NCBI RefSeq assembly: GCF_014640975.1
Contig: NZ_BMHO01000001.1
Span: forward strand, 1,436,166 to 1,500,165
Source of the DNA: Microbacterium faecale
Lineage (GTDB): Bacteria; Actinomycetota; Actinomycetes; Actinomycetales; Microbacteriaceae
Reading direction: 5' to 3'
Length of the DNA stretch: 64,000 bases
The translations under genes were made by a program, and so were the position numbers. Each line of letters begins with the position of its first letter. Within the stretch, counting starts at the first letter, position 1. Positions 19,642 to 27,807 of the stretch are shown one piece after another. Under the pieces are notes generated by a model. That model ran no database searches. It saw only the letters and a program-made list of their open reading frames with translations, and was not told the origin of the DNA.

Positions 19642-21054
19642 TCAGCCGAGTCGCTTCAGCGCGAGCTGCGCCGCGAGGCGGCCGGGCATGCCGTGCACAC
19701 CGGGGCCCGGCACCGTGGAAGCCGAGCAGAGGAAGATGCGGGGATCCGAGGTCTCCGCCGGGTTGAGGCTGAGCCGCGGGCGGGCGAGCAGCTGACGCAG
19801 ATCCGGCACGCCGCCGTCGATGGCGCCGCCGACGAGATTCGCGTTGTGCGCCTCCATCGCGGCCGGTGTCGCCACGTGCCGTGCCAGGATCCGATCGCGG
19901 AACCCCGGGGCGAATCGCTCGATGCGACGCTCGATGAGCTCGGTGATGTCGCCGTCGAACCCGAAGGGGACATGTGCGTACCCGCCGAAGGCGCTTCCGC
20001 CGGACGGAGCGCGCGTCGGATCGAGCATCGACGCCTGCGACAGCAGCAGGAACGGCTCGTCCGGCATGCGCCCCTTCGCGACGTCTCTCTCCGCAGCGAC
20101 CACCTGCTCCGCGGTTCCGCCGAGGTGGATGTAGCCCGCGTCCGCGAGCGCGGGATCCGCCCACGGGACATCGCCTTCGATCGCCCAGTCGACCTTGTAG
20201 GCGCTTGCGCCGTAGCGCATCCGATGCAGCGCATTGGCGTAGGAGGGGGCGAATCGATGCCCGGCGATGCGAAGCGCGTCGCGTGGGGAGGTGTCGAGCA
20301 GCACGGCCCGCGCGCTCGGAAGCCGATCGACGCTTGTCACCCGCGTTCCGGTGATGATCTCGCCGCCGAGCGCGGTGAAGCGCGCGATGAGCGCATCGGC
20401 GATGGAACTCGTGCCGCCGACCGCGACGGGCCATCCGACGCCGTGCGCGAAGGCGCCGAGCGCGACGCCGACCAGCGCCGCCGCGGGCTTTCGAAGGTCG
20501 ACGATCGCGTGCGCGGCGAGGCCGGAGAGGACCGCCCGCGAACGTTCGTCGCGGAGGGCCTTCAGCAGCCAGGTCGTCGGCCAGACGCTCGTCGCGCCGA
20601 GCGCGATGAGGTCGGGAGTGGGGCGCAGGGGATTGCCGATCGCGCGTCCGAGCTGCTTCCACCGCGAGCCGAACGTGCCCATCACGCGGCGCCAGATCTT
20701 CTCGTCGGCACCGAAGCCGGCCGCCGTGTCCGCGGCGCTGCGACGCAGGATGCCGGATTCGCCGGGACGGATCGGGTGGCCCAACGGGATGTCGTTCTGT
20801 GCGAAGGCGAGGCCCTCGCGCTCGAGGCCGAGTGCGCGGAACGCGGGGCTCGCCATCGCCATCGGGTGGTTCGACGCGCACATGTCGTGGACGTAGCCCG
20901 GGAGAGTCGTCTCCTCGGAGCGCAGCCCACCGCCAGCGGTGTCCTGCGCCTCGACGACGACGACGCGCCATCCGGCCTCGGCGAGCGTCACCGCGGCGAC
21001 GAGCCCGTTCGGCCCGGAACCGACCACGACCGCGTCGACCTCGTATGCGCTCAC
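19642..21054 (-). CDS. FAD-dependent phytoene-desaturase-like oxidoreductase
   Basis: A 470-residue flavoprotein of the phytoene dehydrogenase/NAD(P)-FAD oxidoreductase family. The N-terminal dinucleotide-binding motif GSGPNGLVAAVTLAEAG is followed by the acidic strand VVVVEAQDTAGGGLRSEE, and the C-terminus carries FLCSASTVPGPGVHGMPG, the second FAD contact of the CrtI family. Other members act on carotenoids or in mammalian PYROXD2-like roles; no carotenoid genes are adjacent, so substrate is unknown. It is followed downstream (leftward) by the hairpin at 19572-19613. The start is an ATG at 21054, 22 nt after the end of the anthranilate synthase gene. Confidence 0.85.
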   Translation of the reverse strand: MSAYEVDAVVVGSGPNGLVAAVTLAEAGWRVVVVEAQDTAGGGLRSEETTLPGYVHDMCASNHPMAMASPAFRALGLEREGLAFAQNDIPLGHPIRPGESGILRRSAADTAAGFGADEKIWRRVMGTFGSRWKQLGRAIGNPLRPTPDLIALGATSVWPTTWLLKALRDERSRAVLSGLAAHAIVDLRKPAAALVGVALGAFAHGVGWPVAVGGTSSIADALIARFTALGGEIITGTRVTSVDRLPSARAVLLDTSPRDALRIAGHRFAPSYANALHRMRYGASAYKVDWAIEGDVPWADPALADAGYIHLGGTAEQVVAAERDVAKGRMPDEPFLLLSQASMLDPTRAPSGGSAFGGYAHVPFGFDGDITELIERRIERFAPGFRDRILARHVATPAAMEAHNANLVGGAIDGGVPDLRQLLARPRLSLNPAETSDPRIFLCSASTVPGPGVHGMPGRLAAQLALKRLG

Positions 21055-21076
21055 GCGCTCAGCCTACTCGTGACCG

Positions 21077-23017
21077 TCAGACACCGAGCGCGTGCGCGAC
21101 GACGCGCTCGAGGGTGCGAATGCCGTCGCGAGACAGGATCGACTCGAGATGGCCCTGCACGCTCGCGAAGCCGGATCCGCGCAGCGCGTGCACGTCGCCC
21201 TCCTCCGTCGCCGAGACCTCCACGACGCCGACCTCGCCGGCGCGTTCGAGGCTCGGCGTGAGGCGGCGCACACCAGGCAGTACGCGGGCGGTGAACGTGT
21301 TGTAATACCCGATCGCCGCGCTCTCGCCGAACATGTCGACCGTCATCTGCAGGCCCTGGCGCGGCTTCTCGAGCGGCTCCAGCGCGAGGCCGAGGCGGTG
21401 GGCGAGCACCTGGTGGCTCAGGCATACGGCGACGAGAGGACGGTGATCCGCGAGTCGACGGGAGACGATCTCGCGCACCCGGACGATGCGGCGCGCGTCG
21501 CTGCGGGGATCGCCGGGGCCGGGGCCCGCCACCACGAGTTCCGCCGCGTCGACTTCCGCGTCCGTGACGTCCGACCAGGTCACGATGCGTGTCTCGAGCC
21601 CCAGGTGCCGCAGCTGGTGCGCGAGCATCGTGGTGAATCGGTCTTCGGCGTCGATGACCAGCGCGTGCCGCCCGGTGAAGGGCGCCTCGTGCGAGCCGGA
21701 CTGGTCGTCCATCCAGAACGGCGCGAGACGCTCGTTGCGCGACGCGAGCAGCGCGGCGATGTCGGGATCCTCGGCGAGACGCGCGGGGGCGGCTCCCGGA
21801 GCATCCTCGTCGACACCGGCGACCGACGTCACGGCGCGCGGGATCGCCCCGATCGCGCCGAGCACACCGGCGGCCTTGCCGTGGGTCTCCGCGACCTCGC
21901 CGAACGGGTCGCTGTGCCGCACGAGCGTCGCGCCCGCCGGAACCCGCAGCTGTCCGTCCTCGATGTACGCGGTGCGGATCAGGATCGGTGCGTCGAGGTC
22001 GTGCCCGCTCTCGCGCGGGCTGAACAGCGCGGCGACACCCGAATAGTATCCGCGCGGCTTCGTCTCGTGGCGGCGGATGACCGCGCACGCATTCTGCATG
22101 GGCGAGCCCGTCACCGTCGGCGCGAACATCGTCTCGCGCAGAATGTCGCGCGGATCCATCGAGGACCGGCCGCTCAGCATGTACTCCGTGTGCGTGAGCC
22201 GCGACATCTCCTTCAGGTGCGGCCCCGTGATGCGCCCCCCGTCGCTGCAGACGGCGCTCATCATCTTGAGCTCCTCGTCGACGACCATGAAGAGCTCCTC
22301 GGTCTCCTTGGTGTCGCGCAGGAACGCGGCGAGGCCCTCGGCGGTCGGGCCGCCGGAGGTGTGCCGGAACGTGCCGGAGATCGGGTTCATCTTCACGACG
22401 CGGCCAGCCACGCCCGGTTCGCTCATCGCCGTGACGTGCGCCTCGGGGCTGGCGCCGACGGCGACGTGATCCGGCGTGACGATCGCGAAGGTCCAGTACG
22501 CCCCGCGCTCGTGCTCCAGCAGCGCGCGGAACCAGGTGAGCGCGGCAGTTCGCGGATCCGCCTCGACCGTCGCCGTGTAGTCGCGTCGGATGACGAAGTT
22601 CGCGCCCTCGCCGCGGCCGATCTCGTCGCGGATCACCGTGCGCACGATCTCCGCATAGCTGTCGTCGTCGATGTCGAAGCCCGCGTTCGCCAGCGGCACG
22701 TCCTCCGCCGGGAGCGCCGTGAGCGCATCCGCAGCCGGCACCGATCGGCGCTCATCGACGACGAGGCAGCGCAGGGGAGCACCATCGTCGTGCGCCTCGA
22801 AACCGCGCTCGACGACCTGGCGGAACGGCACGAGCGCCAGCACCTCCTGAGGGGTGCCGTCCGCGCTCGCGAGGGGGATGTCGGCGAGCCGGTCGACATC
22901 GACCGTGGGTCCGGTCAGCACCTCAACCGTCGCGGCGCCGTCGCGCGCGATCAGCGCGAACGACTGCGACGGATCCGCCGCGAGCGCGGCGATGATGTCG
23001 GCGGGGGAGTCAGCCAT
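21077..23017 (-). CDS. Fused anthranilate synthase (TrpE-TrpG type)
   Basis: Single 646-residue chain. A chorismate-binding domain (GEGANFVIRRDYTA, MNPISGTFRH, ELKMMSAVCSDGG, PTVTGSPMQNACAVI) is joined to a class I glutamine amidotransferase with nucleophile Cys532 in AVCLSHQ and C-terminal QGHLES. It makes anthranilate from chorismate and glutamine, the first tryptophan step. The domain order and several blocks (CLSHQ, GYYNTFTAR) also match PhzE, which makes aminodeoxyisochorismate for phenazines. The upstream tandem-Trp leader and terminator argue for a tryptophan role. The usual trp genes are not adjacent. Confident in family; product choice is inferred. Confidence 0.88.
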   Translation of the reverse strand: MADSPADIIAALAADPSQSFALIARDGAATVEVLTGPTVDVDRLADIPLASADGTPQEVLALVPFRQVVERGFEAHDDGAPLRCLVVDERRSVPAADALTALPAEDVPLANAGFDIDDDSYAEIVRTVIRDEIGRGEGANFVIRRDYTATVEADPRTAALTWFRALLEHERGAYWTFAIVTPDHVAVGASPEAHVTAMSEPGVAGRVVKMNPISGTFRHTSGGPTAEGLAAFLRDTKETEELFMVVDEELKMMSAVCSDGGRITGPHLKEMSRLTHTEYMLSGRSSMDPRDILRETMFAPTVTGSPMQNACAVIRRHETKPRGYYSGVAALFSPRESGHDLDAPILIRTAYIEDGQLRVPAGATLVRHSDPFGEVAETHGKAAGVLGAIGAIPRAVTSVAGVDEDAPGAAPARLAEDPDIAALLASRNERLAPFWMDDQSGSHEAPFTGRHALVIDAEDRFTTMLAHQLRHLGLETRIVTWSDVTDAEVDAAELVVAGPGPGDPRSDARRIVRVREIVSRRLADHRPLVAVCLSHQVLAHRLGLALEPLEKPRQGLQMTVDMFGESAAIGYYNTFTARVLPGVRRLTPSLERAGEVGVVEVSATEEGDVHALRGSGFASVQGHLESILSRDGIRTLERVVAHALGV

Positions 23018-23059
23018 GGGGAGCTCTCTTCTGCTGGCGGGCGGCCCCGCAAACGCGAA

Positions 23060-23083
23060 ACGACCGCCACGTGGGACGGTCGT
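23060..23083 (-). terminator. Trp attenuator terminator hairpin
   Basis: On the minus strand ACGACCG and CGGTCGT form a 7-bp stem around TCCCACGTGG, followed by TTTCGCGTTT (23051-23059). It lies between the leader peptide and the anthranilate synthase start. A second hairpin, CCGCCT/AGGCGG at 23107-23121, overlaps the leader's last codons and stop, as the 1:2 hairpin does in classical attenuators. Confidence 0.7.
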
Positions 23084-23110
23084 CGGACGATGGGTCGCGA
23101 AACGGGCCGC

Positions 23111-23152
23111 CTATGAGGCGGGCCACCAGGTCTGGTTCGCGAACATGCTCAT
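23111..23152 (-). CDS. trpL: Tryptophan leader peptide (attenuator)
   Basis: A 13-residue ORF on the minus strand, MSMFANQTWWPAS, with tandem Trp codons at 23123-23128, ends 93 nt before the anthranilate synthase start. Ribosome stalling at the Trp codons when charged tRNA-Trp is low would prevent the terminator at 23060-23083 from forming. The peptide resembles actinobacterial trpE leaders in which a short MFA-like start precedes two or three Trp codons. Translation may start at either ATG (23152 or 23146). No ribosome-binding site is strong, so a nearly leaderless transcript is possible. Confidence 0.75.
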   Translation of the reverse strand: MSMFANQTWWPAS

Positions 23153-23222
23153 GACGCTACACAGTCCCTGAGGATCCCTGCAACTGCGGGTCCCTCGCAG
23201 GGTTCGGGCGTAGGCTGGATCC

Positions 23223-24371
23223 GTGCCTGCAGTGAACCTCGGTATGCCTTCGGCCCAGACCCTCGCGCCGCGTCGAAAGACGCGTCAGATCAACGTCGGC
23301 AAGCTCAAAGTCGGTGGTGACGCACCCATCAGCGTGCAGTCGATGACCACGACCAAGACATATGACATCAACGCCACGCTTCAGCAGATCGCCGAGCTGA
23401 CGGCCTCCGGCTGCGAGATCGTGCGCGTCGCCTGCCCCACGGATAAAGACGCCGAAGCGCTGAAGATCATCGCGATGAAGAGCCAGATCCCGGTGATCGC
23501 CGACATCCACTTCCAGCCGAAGTACGTCTTCCAGGCGATCGAGGCCGGCTGCGGTGCGGTGCGCGTAAACCCCGGGAACATCCGCAAGTTCGACGACAAG
23601 GTCGGCGAGATCGCGAAGGCCGCGTCGGACGCGGGCGTGAGCCTCCGCATCGGCGTCAACGCCGGATCCCTCGACAAGCGCCTCCTCGCCCGGTACGGCA
23701 AGGCGACTCCGGAAGCGCTCGCGGAATCGGCCATCTGGGAGGCGTCCCTGTTCGAAGAGCACGGCTTCCACGACTTCAAGATCTCCGTCAAGCACAACGA
23801 CCCCGTCGTCATGGTGCAGGCCTACCGTCTGCTCGCCGAGCGCGGCGACTGGCCGCTGCACCTCGGCGTCACTGAGGCCGGCCCCGCGTTCCAGGGAACG
23901 ATCAAGTCGGCGACCGCGTTCGGCATCCTCCTGTCGGAGGGCATCGGCGACACCATCCGCGTCTCGCTGTCGGCTCCGCCGTCCGAGGAAGTCAAGGTCG
24001 GCCATCAGATCCTGCAGTCGCTCAACCTGCGCGAGCGCACGCTCGAGATCGTCTCGTGCCCGTCGTGCGGGCGCGCCCAGGTCGATGTGTACAGCCTCGC
24101 CGACAGCGTCACGGAGGGCCTGAAGGACATGACGGTGCCGTTGCGTGTGGCCGTCATGGGCTGCGTCGTGAACGGACCGGGCGAAGCTCGTGACGCCGAC
24201 CTCGGCGTCGCCAGCGGCAACGGCAAAGGCCAGATCTTCGTCAAGGGCGAGGTCATCAAGACCGTGCCCGAGGACGAGATCGTCCAGACCCTCATCCAGG
24301 AGGCGAACCGCATCGCCGAGGAGATGGGGCCCGACGCCGCCCCCGGCACCGCGCAAATCATCACCGCCTGA
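23223..24371 (+). CDS. ispG: 4-hydroxy-3-methylbut-2-enyl diphosphate synthase
   Basis: Iron-sulfur enzyme (GcpE) of the MEP pathway, converting methylerythritol cyclodiphosphate to HMBPP. The TIM-barrel part begins with [19 protein letters not shown]; the 4Fe-4S cysteines are in SCPSCGR and [11 protein letters not shown]. At 382 residues it is the bacterial short form without the plant-type insertion. The start is GTG 23223. It is transcribed divergently from the anthranilate synthase leader, with about 70 nt between them. The pathway partner dxr lies in the same window at 12-13 kb. Confidence 0.96.
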   Translation: MPAVNLGMPSAQTLAPRRKTRQINVGKLKVGGDAPISVQSMTTTKTYDINATLQQIAELTASGCEIVRVACPTDKDAEALKIIAMKSQIPVIADIHFQPKYVFQAIEAGCGAVRVNPGNIRKFDDKVGEIAKAASDAGVSLRIGVNAGSLDKRLLARYGKATPEALAESAIWEASLFEEHGFHDFKISVKHNDPVVMVQAYRLLAERGDWPLHLGVTEAGPAFQGTIKSATAFGILLSEGIGDTIRVSLSAPPSEEVKVGHQILQSLNLRERTLEIVSCPSCGRAQVDVYSLADSVTEGLKDMTVPLRVAVMGCVVNGPGEARDADLGVASGNGKGQIFVKGEVIKTVPEDEIVQTLIQEANRIAEEMGPDAAPGTAQIITA

Positions 24372-24387
24372 CCCGGGCACGCCCATC

Positions 24388-24490
24388 GCGGCGTTCTTGT
24401 CGGTTGCCGCACGCCGGTGCGCCTGCCCTCCTCAGCCTTGCGCTGGACGCGCCCGGGGGACGCTCGAGCGGCGTTCTCGTCGGTTGCCGC
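24388..24490. repeat. Pair of 23-bp near-identical repeats 80 bp apart
   Basis: A 23-bp sequence beginning GCGGCGTTCT and ending GGTTGCCGC occurs at 24388-24410 and 24468-24490, differing at one base (T/C). Each copy has GCGGC/GCCGC ends able to form a 5-bp hairpin. The pair fills the gap between ispG and holB and is on no coding frame I can support. Confidence 0.6.
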
Positions 24491-24528
24491 TGAGCAAGCG
24501 TGTCGGCGGTGCGCCGTAGAGTGGATCC

Positions 24529-25689
24529 ATGACGCTCGCCACGATCGCTCCGGCTGTTCCGTGGGGCGACGCGCTCGGGCAGGACGACGCGGTCGACATC
24601 CTGCGGCGCGCCGCCGCGGATCCCGGTCTTCTCGCGCACAGCTGGCTGCTCACCGGTCCTCCCGGATCCGGGCGGTCGACCCTTGCGCTCGCGTTCGCGG
24701 CGGCGCTCATCGCCGAAGGTGAGCATGACGTCGCGACCATGAAGCAGGTGCTCGCGCGGTCGCACCCCGACCTCACGATGCTGACGACCGAGGGCGTCAT
24801 CATCACGATCAAGCAGGCGCGCGAGATCGTCGAGCGGTCCTACTACGCGCCGAGTCTCGGTCGCTATCGCGTCATCGTCGTTGAGGACGCCGACCGCATG
24901 GCCGAGCGCACCTCGAACGTGTTGCTGAAGGCGCTCGAGGAGCCGCCCGCGCAGACGATCTGGGTGCTGTGCGCGCCGAGTGAGGCCGACCTCCTTCCCA
25001 CGATCCGATCGCGCGTCCGCACGCTGCGGCTGCGCGAACTCGAGGTCGACGACGTGGCCCGCCTGCTCGTCGCGCGCACGGGCGCCGATCCGGTCGTCGC
25101 CGAGCAGGCCGCTCGTCACGCGCAGCGACACATCGGCATGGCCCAGCGACTCGCGACGGACGAGGAATCGCGTACGCGCCGAGAGCAGACGATGCGCGAC
25201 GTGCTCGGGCTGCGCGGCATCGGGCGCGTCGTCGACGTCGCCAGCGGCATCGTGCAGGCGGCGAGCGACGATGCGCAGGCGCTCACGGCCGAGCGCGACG
25301 AGACCGAGCGCGCCGACCTGCTGCGCACCGTGGGGCTTTCCGATGGAGCGAAGGTTCCGCCCGCCGTGCGTTCTCAGCTCAAGGAGCTCAAGGACAACCA
25401 GGAGCGCCGCGCAAAGCGAAGTGTGCGCGACGGACTCGACCGAGTGCTGACCGATATGCAGTCGCTGTTCCGCGACATCGTCCTGCTGCAGCTGGGGCGC
25501 GACGTCGACCTCGTCAACGTCGAGTACATCGACGAGATGCGGCAGGTCGCCCAGGCGCGACCGGCCACGCACACGATTACCGTGCTCGATCACCTGGCCG
25601 AGACGCGCGCCGCGCTCGGACAGAACGTGCAGCCTGCGCTCGCTCTCGAAAGTCTGCTGATCACCGTCGTCACAGGGAGGCGACCATGA
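24529..25689 (+). CDS. holB: DNA polymerase III subunit delta'
   Basis: Clamp-loader subunit of the replicative polymerase. The AAA+ core shows GPPGSGRST near residue 45, VVEDADRMAERTSNVLLKALEEPP (Walker B and sensor region) and TIRSRVRTLRLRE. Length is 386 residues. The four-cysteine zinc module that normally sits shortly after the P-loop is absent: that stretch reads AEGEHDVATMKQVLARSHPD with no Cys. The modified P-loop (Arg for Lys) is normal for delta', which does not hydrolyse ATP. Its last codons overlap the next gene by 4 nt (ATGA). Confidence 0.92.
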   Translation: MTLATIAPAVPWGDALGQDDAVDILRRAAADPGLLAHSWLLTGPPGSGRSTLALAFAAALIAEGEHDVATMKQVLARSHPDLTMLTTEGVIITIKQAREIVERSYYAPSLGRYRVIVVEDADRMAERTSNVLLKALEEPPAQTIWVLCAPSEADLLPTIRSRVRTLRLRELEVDDVARLLVARTGADPVVAEQAARHAQRHIGMAQRLATDEESRTRREQTMRDVLGLRGIGRVVDVASGIVQAASDDAQALTAERDETERADLLRTVGLSDGAKVPPAVRSQLKELKDNQERRAKRSVRDGLDRVLTDMQSLFRDIVLLQLGRDVDLVNVEYIDEMRQVAQARPATHTITVLDHLAETRAALGQNVQPALALESLLITVVTGRRP

Positions 25690-27257
25690 GGCGCTTCGTC
25701 CGCGCACGCCGCGCGCTGTCCGTCGTCGCCGTGGCGGCCGTCCTCGGCCTCACGGCCGCGTGCGCGAACCCGTTCACACTGAAGGTGCCTGGCAGCGGAT
25801 CCGGGCCCGAGAGCGGTCCCGTCACAGACGGCGTACCCGACGAGCTCCTCCCGTTCTACGACCAGCAGCTCGCATGGGAGGACTGCGACGAGCCGATGAC
25901 GAGCGAGGCCGTCGAATGCGCCTCTGTCACCGCACCACTCGATTGGCACCAGCCGGGTGCGGGCGAGATCCAACTGCGCATCTCGCGACCGGCCGACGTG
26001 CCGGCCGGCGCTCAGGGCTCGCTGCTCATCAACCCGGGCGGGCCCGGCGGATCCGGCATCGACTACCTCCACTCGGTCATCGAGAACGACGCGATTGGTG
26101 AACGTCTGCTCGAGGCGTACTCTGTCGTGGGCTTCGACCCGCGCGGCGTGGCCCGTTCGACCCCCGTCGAATGCCTCGACGCGGAGGGGATGGACGCCTA
26201 TCTCTACGACACGTCCGACGCCGAGCGCGGCACCGATGAGTGGGAGGCCGAGCTCGACGAGCGCGCGAAGACGTTCGCGGACGCGTGCGCGGAGAACTCA
26301 GGGGAGCTGCTCGAGTTCATCACGACCGAGCAGTCGGCACGCGACATGGACCTGCTGCGCGGGGTGCTCGGCGACGACCGCCTCACCTACCTCGGTTACT
26401 CCTACGGCACATTCCTCGGAGCGACGTACGCCAACATCTTCCCGGAGCGCGTCGACCGTTTCGTCCTCGACGGCGCCCTGGACCCCTCAGTGTCGGGAAG
26501 CGACGTGGGGATGACGCAGGTGATCGCCTTCGAGCAGTCCTTGCACACCTATCTCGAGACCTGCCTCGGCGGATCCTCGTGCCCGTTCCGCGGCTCCGTC
26601 GACCAGGCCCTCGACGATGTCTCGTCCCTGCTCGCTTCGCTCGACGCCCGGCCGCTCGTCTCCTCCGACGGGCGCGAGCTCGGCGGCGACACGATGATGA
26701 CGGCGATCGTCGCGGCGATGTACAACGAAGCGAACTGGCCGTACCTGTCCGAGGCGTTCTCCGGTGCGCGCAGCGGCGACCCGACGGCCGCGATGTTCCT
26801 CGCCGACTTCTACAACGACCGCACACCGAACGGATACGGTTCGAACTCGACGGAGGCGTTCAACGCCTACAACTGCATGGACTACCCCTCGGAGTCCGAG
26901 GAGATGACCGAGGAGGATGAGCAGATCCTCGAGCGCGAGGCGCCCGTGACCTGGCAGTACATGCTGGGTGCCGACGTGTGCGAGTTCTGGCCGCACCCGC
27001 CGAGCGGAGAACGTGAGGCGATCTCGGCCGACGGCGCGGATCCGATCGTCGTGATCGGGACGACGGGCGACCCGGCGACGCCGTTCGCGTGGGCGGAAGC
27101 GCTCGCGGACCAGCTTTCGAGCGGCACGCTCATCACGTTCGAGGGGGAGGGCCACACGGCCTACGGGGCCGGTAGCGACTGCGTCGACGACGCGGTCGAG
27201 GACTACCTGATCGACGGCACGGTTCCCGACGACGGGCTGACATGCCAGCCGGGGTGA
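25686..27257 (+). CDS. Exported alpha/beta-hydrolase (tripeptidyl aminopeptidase-like)
   Basis: Secreted hydrolase of the SlpD/SlpE/TAP peptidase family. The N-terminus is a lipoprotein-like signal ending LTAAC (Cys26). The oxyanion loop NPGGPGGSG, nucleophile GYSYG (Ser239), TTGDPATP (likely catalytic Asp) and EGEGHTAYG (catalytic His) give a complete triad. Members remove N-terminal tripeptides or cleave proline-linked residues; the substrate here is not known. It starts by a 4-nt overlap with holB, so the pair is translationally coupled although functionally unrelated. Length is 523 residues, normal for the family. Confidence 0.88.
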   Translation: MRRFVRARRALSVVAVAAVLGLTAACANPFTLKVPGSGSGPESGPVTDGVPDELLPFYDQQLAWEDCDEPMTSEAVECASVTAPLDWHQPGAGEIQLRISRPADVPAGAQGSLLINPGGPGGSGIDYLHSVIENDAIGERLLEAYSVVGFDPRGVARSTPVECLDAEGMDAYLYDTSDAERGTDEWEAELDERAKTFADACAENSGELLEFITTEQSARDMDLLRGVLGDDRLTYLGYSYGTFLGATYANIFPERVDRFVLDGALDPSVSGSDVGMTQVIAFEQSLHTYLETCLGGSSCPFRGSVDQALDDVSSLLASLDARPLVSSDGRELGGDTMMTAIVAAMYNEANWPYLSEAFSGARSGDPTAAMFLADFYNDRTPNGYGSNSTEAFNAYNCMDYPSESEEMTEEDEQILEREAPVTWQYMLGADVCEFWPHPPSGEREAISADGADPIVVIGTTGDPATPFAWAEALADQLSSGTLITFEGEGHTAYGAGSDCVDDAVEDYLIDGTVPDDGLTCQPG

Positions 27258-27360
27258 GCGCGCGGCCTGTAGTCCGGCGCGCCCGGGCGCAAACCTCGAT
27301 TCGCGCGGGCGGTGGGCGGCGGGTAATATAGATGCTCGTGCCGCTCGCGCGGCGCGAGAC

Positions 27361-27436
27361 GCCACCTTAGCTCAGTCGGCAGAGCGATTCACTCGTAATG
27401 AATAGGTCGTCGGTTCGATTCCGACAGGTGGCTCCA
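27361..27436 (+). tRNA. tRNA-Thr (anticodon CGT)
   Basis: A 76-nt cloverleaf: acceptor GCCACCT pairs with AGGTGGC, D-arm TTAGCTCAGTCGGCAGAGC, anticodon loop CTCGTAA between ATTCA and TGAAT, and T-arm with GGTTCGATTCC. CCA is encoded at 27434-27436. Anticodon CGT reads ACG. The sequence directly after it is the cut end of a YhhN-like gene. Confidence 0.96.
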
Positions 27437-27437
27437 C

Positions 27438-27790
27438 GAACTTCTTCTGCACGTCGCGCTGTTCTGGCGCTCCGCGTCGGTCCGCCGGCTGCCGCGGCTG
27501 GCGCTGGTCTACGTCGTCTGGTGGGGCGGGATCCTCGTGGTCCTCCTGTCGCATCTGGGCGCGCTCACAATCGCGGTCGCCGCGTACGGCATCGTCCTCG
27601 GGCTCACGGCGGCGTTCGCGCTGCGCTGTCACACGCTCGTCGCGGTTGGTGGCATAGCGTTCCTCGTCTCGGATAAGATCCTCGCGTTCCGTCTCTTCCT
27701 CCCTGGGGCGATGCCCGCGTGGACGAGCCCCGCGGTGAGGGCGACACACACCCTCGGGCAGGCCCTGATCGCGGTAGGGGCATCGTCGCG
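27438..27790 (+). pseudogene. Remnant of a YhhN (lysoplasmalogenase-like) membrane protein
   Basis: The frame is open from the base after the tRNA-Thr and encodes the C-terminal half of a YhhN-type protein. Hydrophobic helices include LVYVVWWGGILVVLLSHLGA, and the family block GGIAFLVSDKILAF is followed by THTLGQALIAVGA. No start codon is available upstream of GTG 27537, and the N-terminal half expected in a roughly 210-residue protein is missing. After GQALIAVGA the frame runs on into the antisense of the thioesterase gene without a sensible end. I read it as a gene cut at the tRNA and decaying; weak expression from GTG 27537 cannot be excluded. Confidence 0.55.
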
Positions 27791-27807
27791 CTGCGGCGAG
27801 CTGAGCA

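Noticed and set aside
18308..20971. 887-codon antisense frame over the leucine-rich-repeat gene and oxidoreductase
   Set aside because: It runs antisense to one real gene and out of frame with another, and its apparent repeats are complements of PDPEPS codons.
21077..23017. Phenazine biosynthesis gene phzE
   Set aside because: The fusion looks PhzE-like, but no other phz gene is present and a trp attenuator precedes it.
27398..27676. ORF starting inside tRNA-Thr
   Set aside because: It begins within the tRNA and has no family content; the YhhN-like residues are in a different frame.
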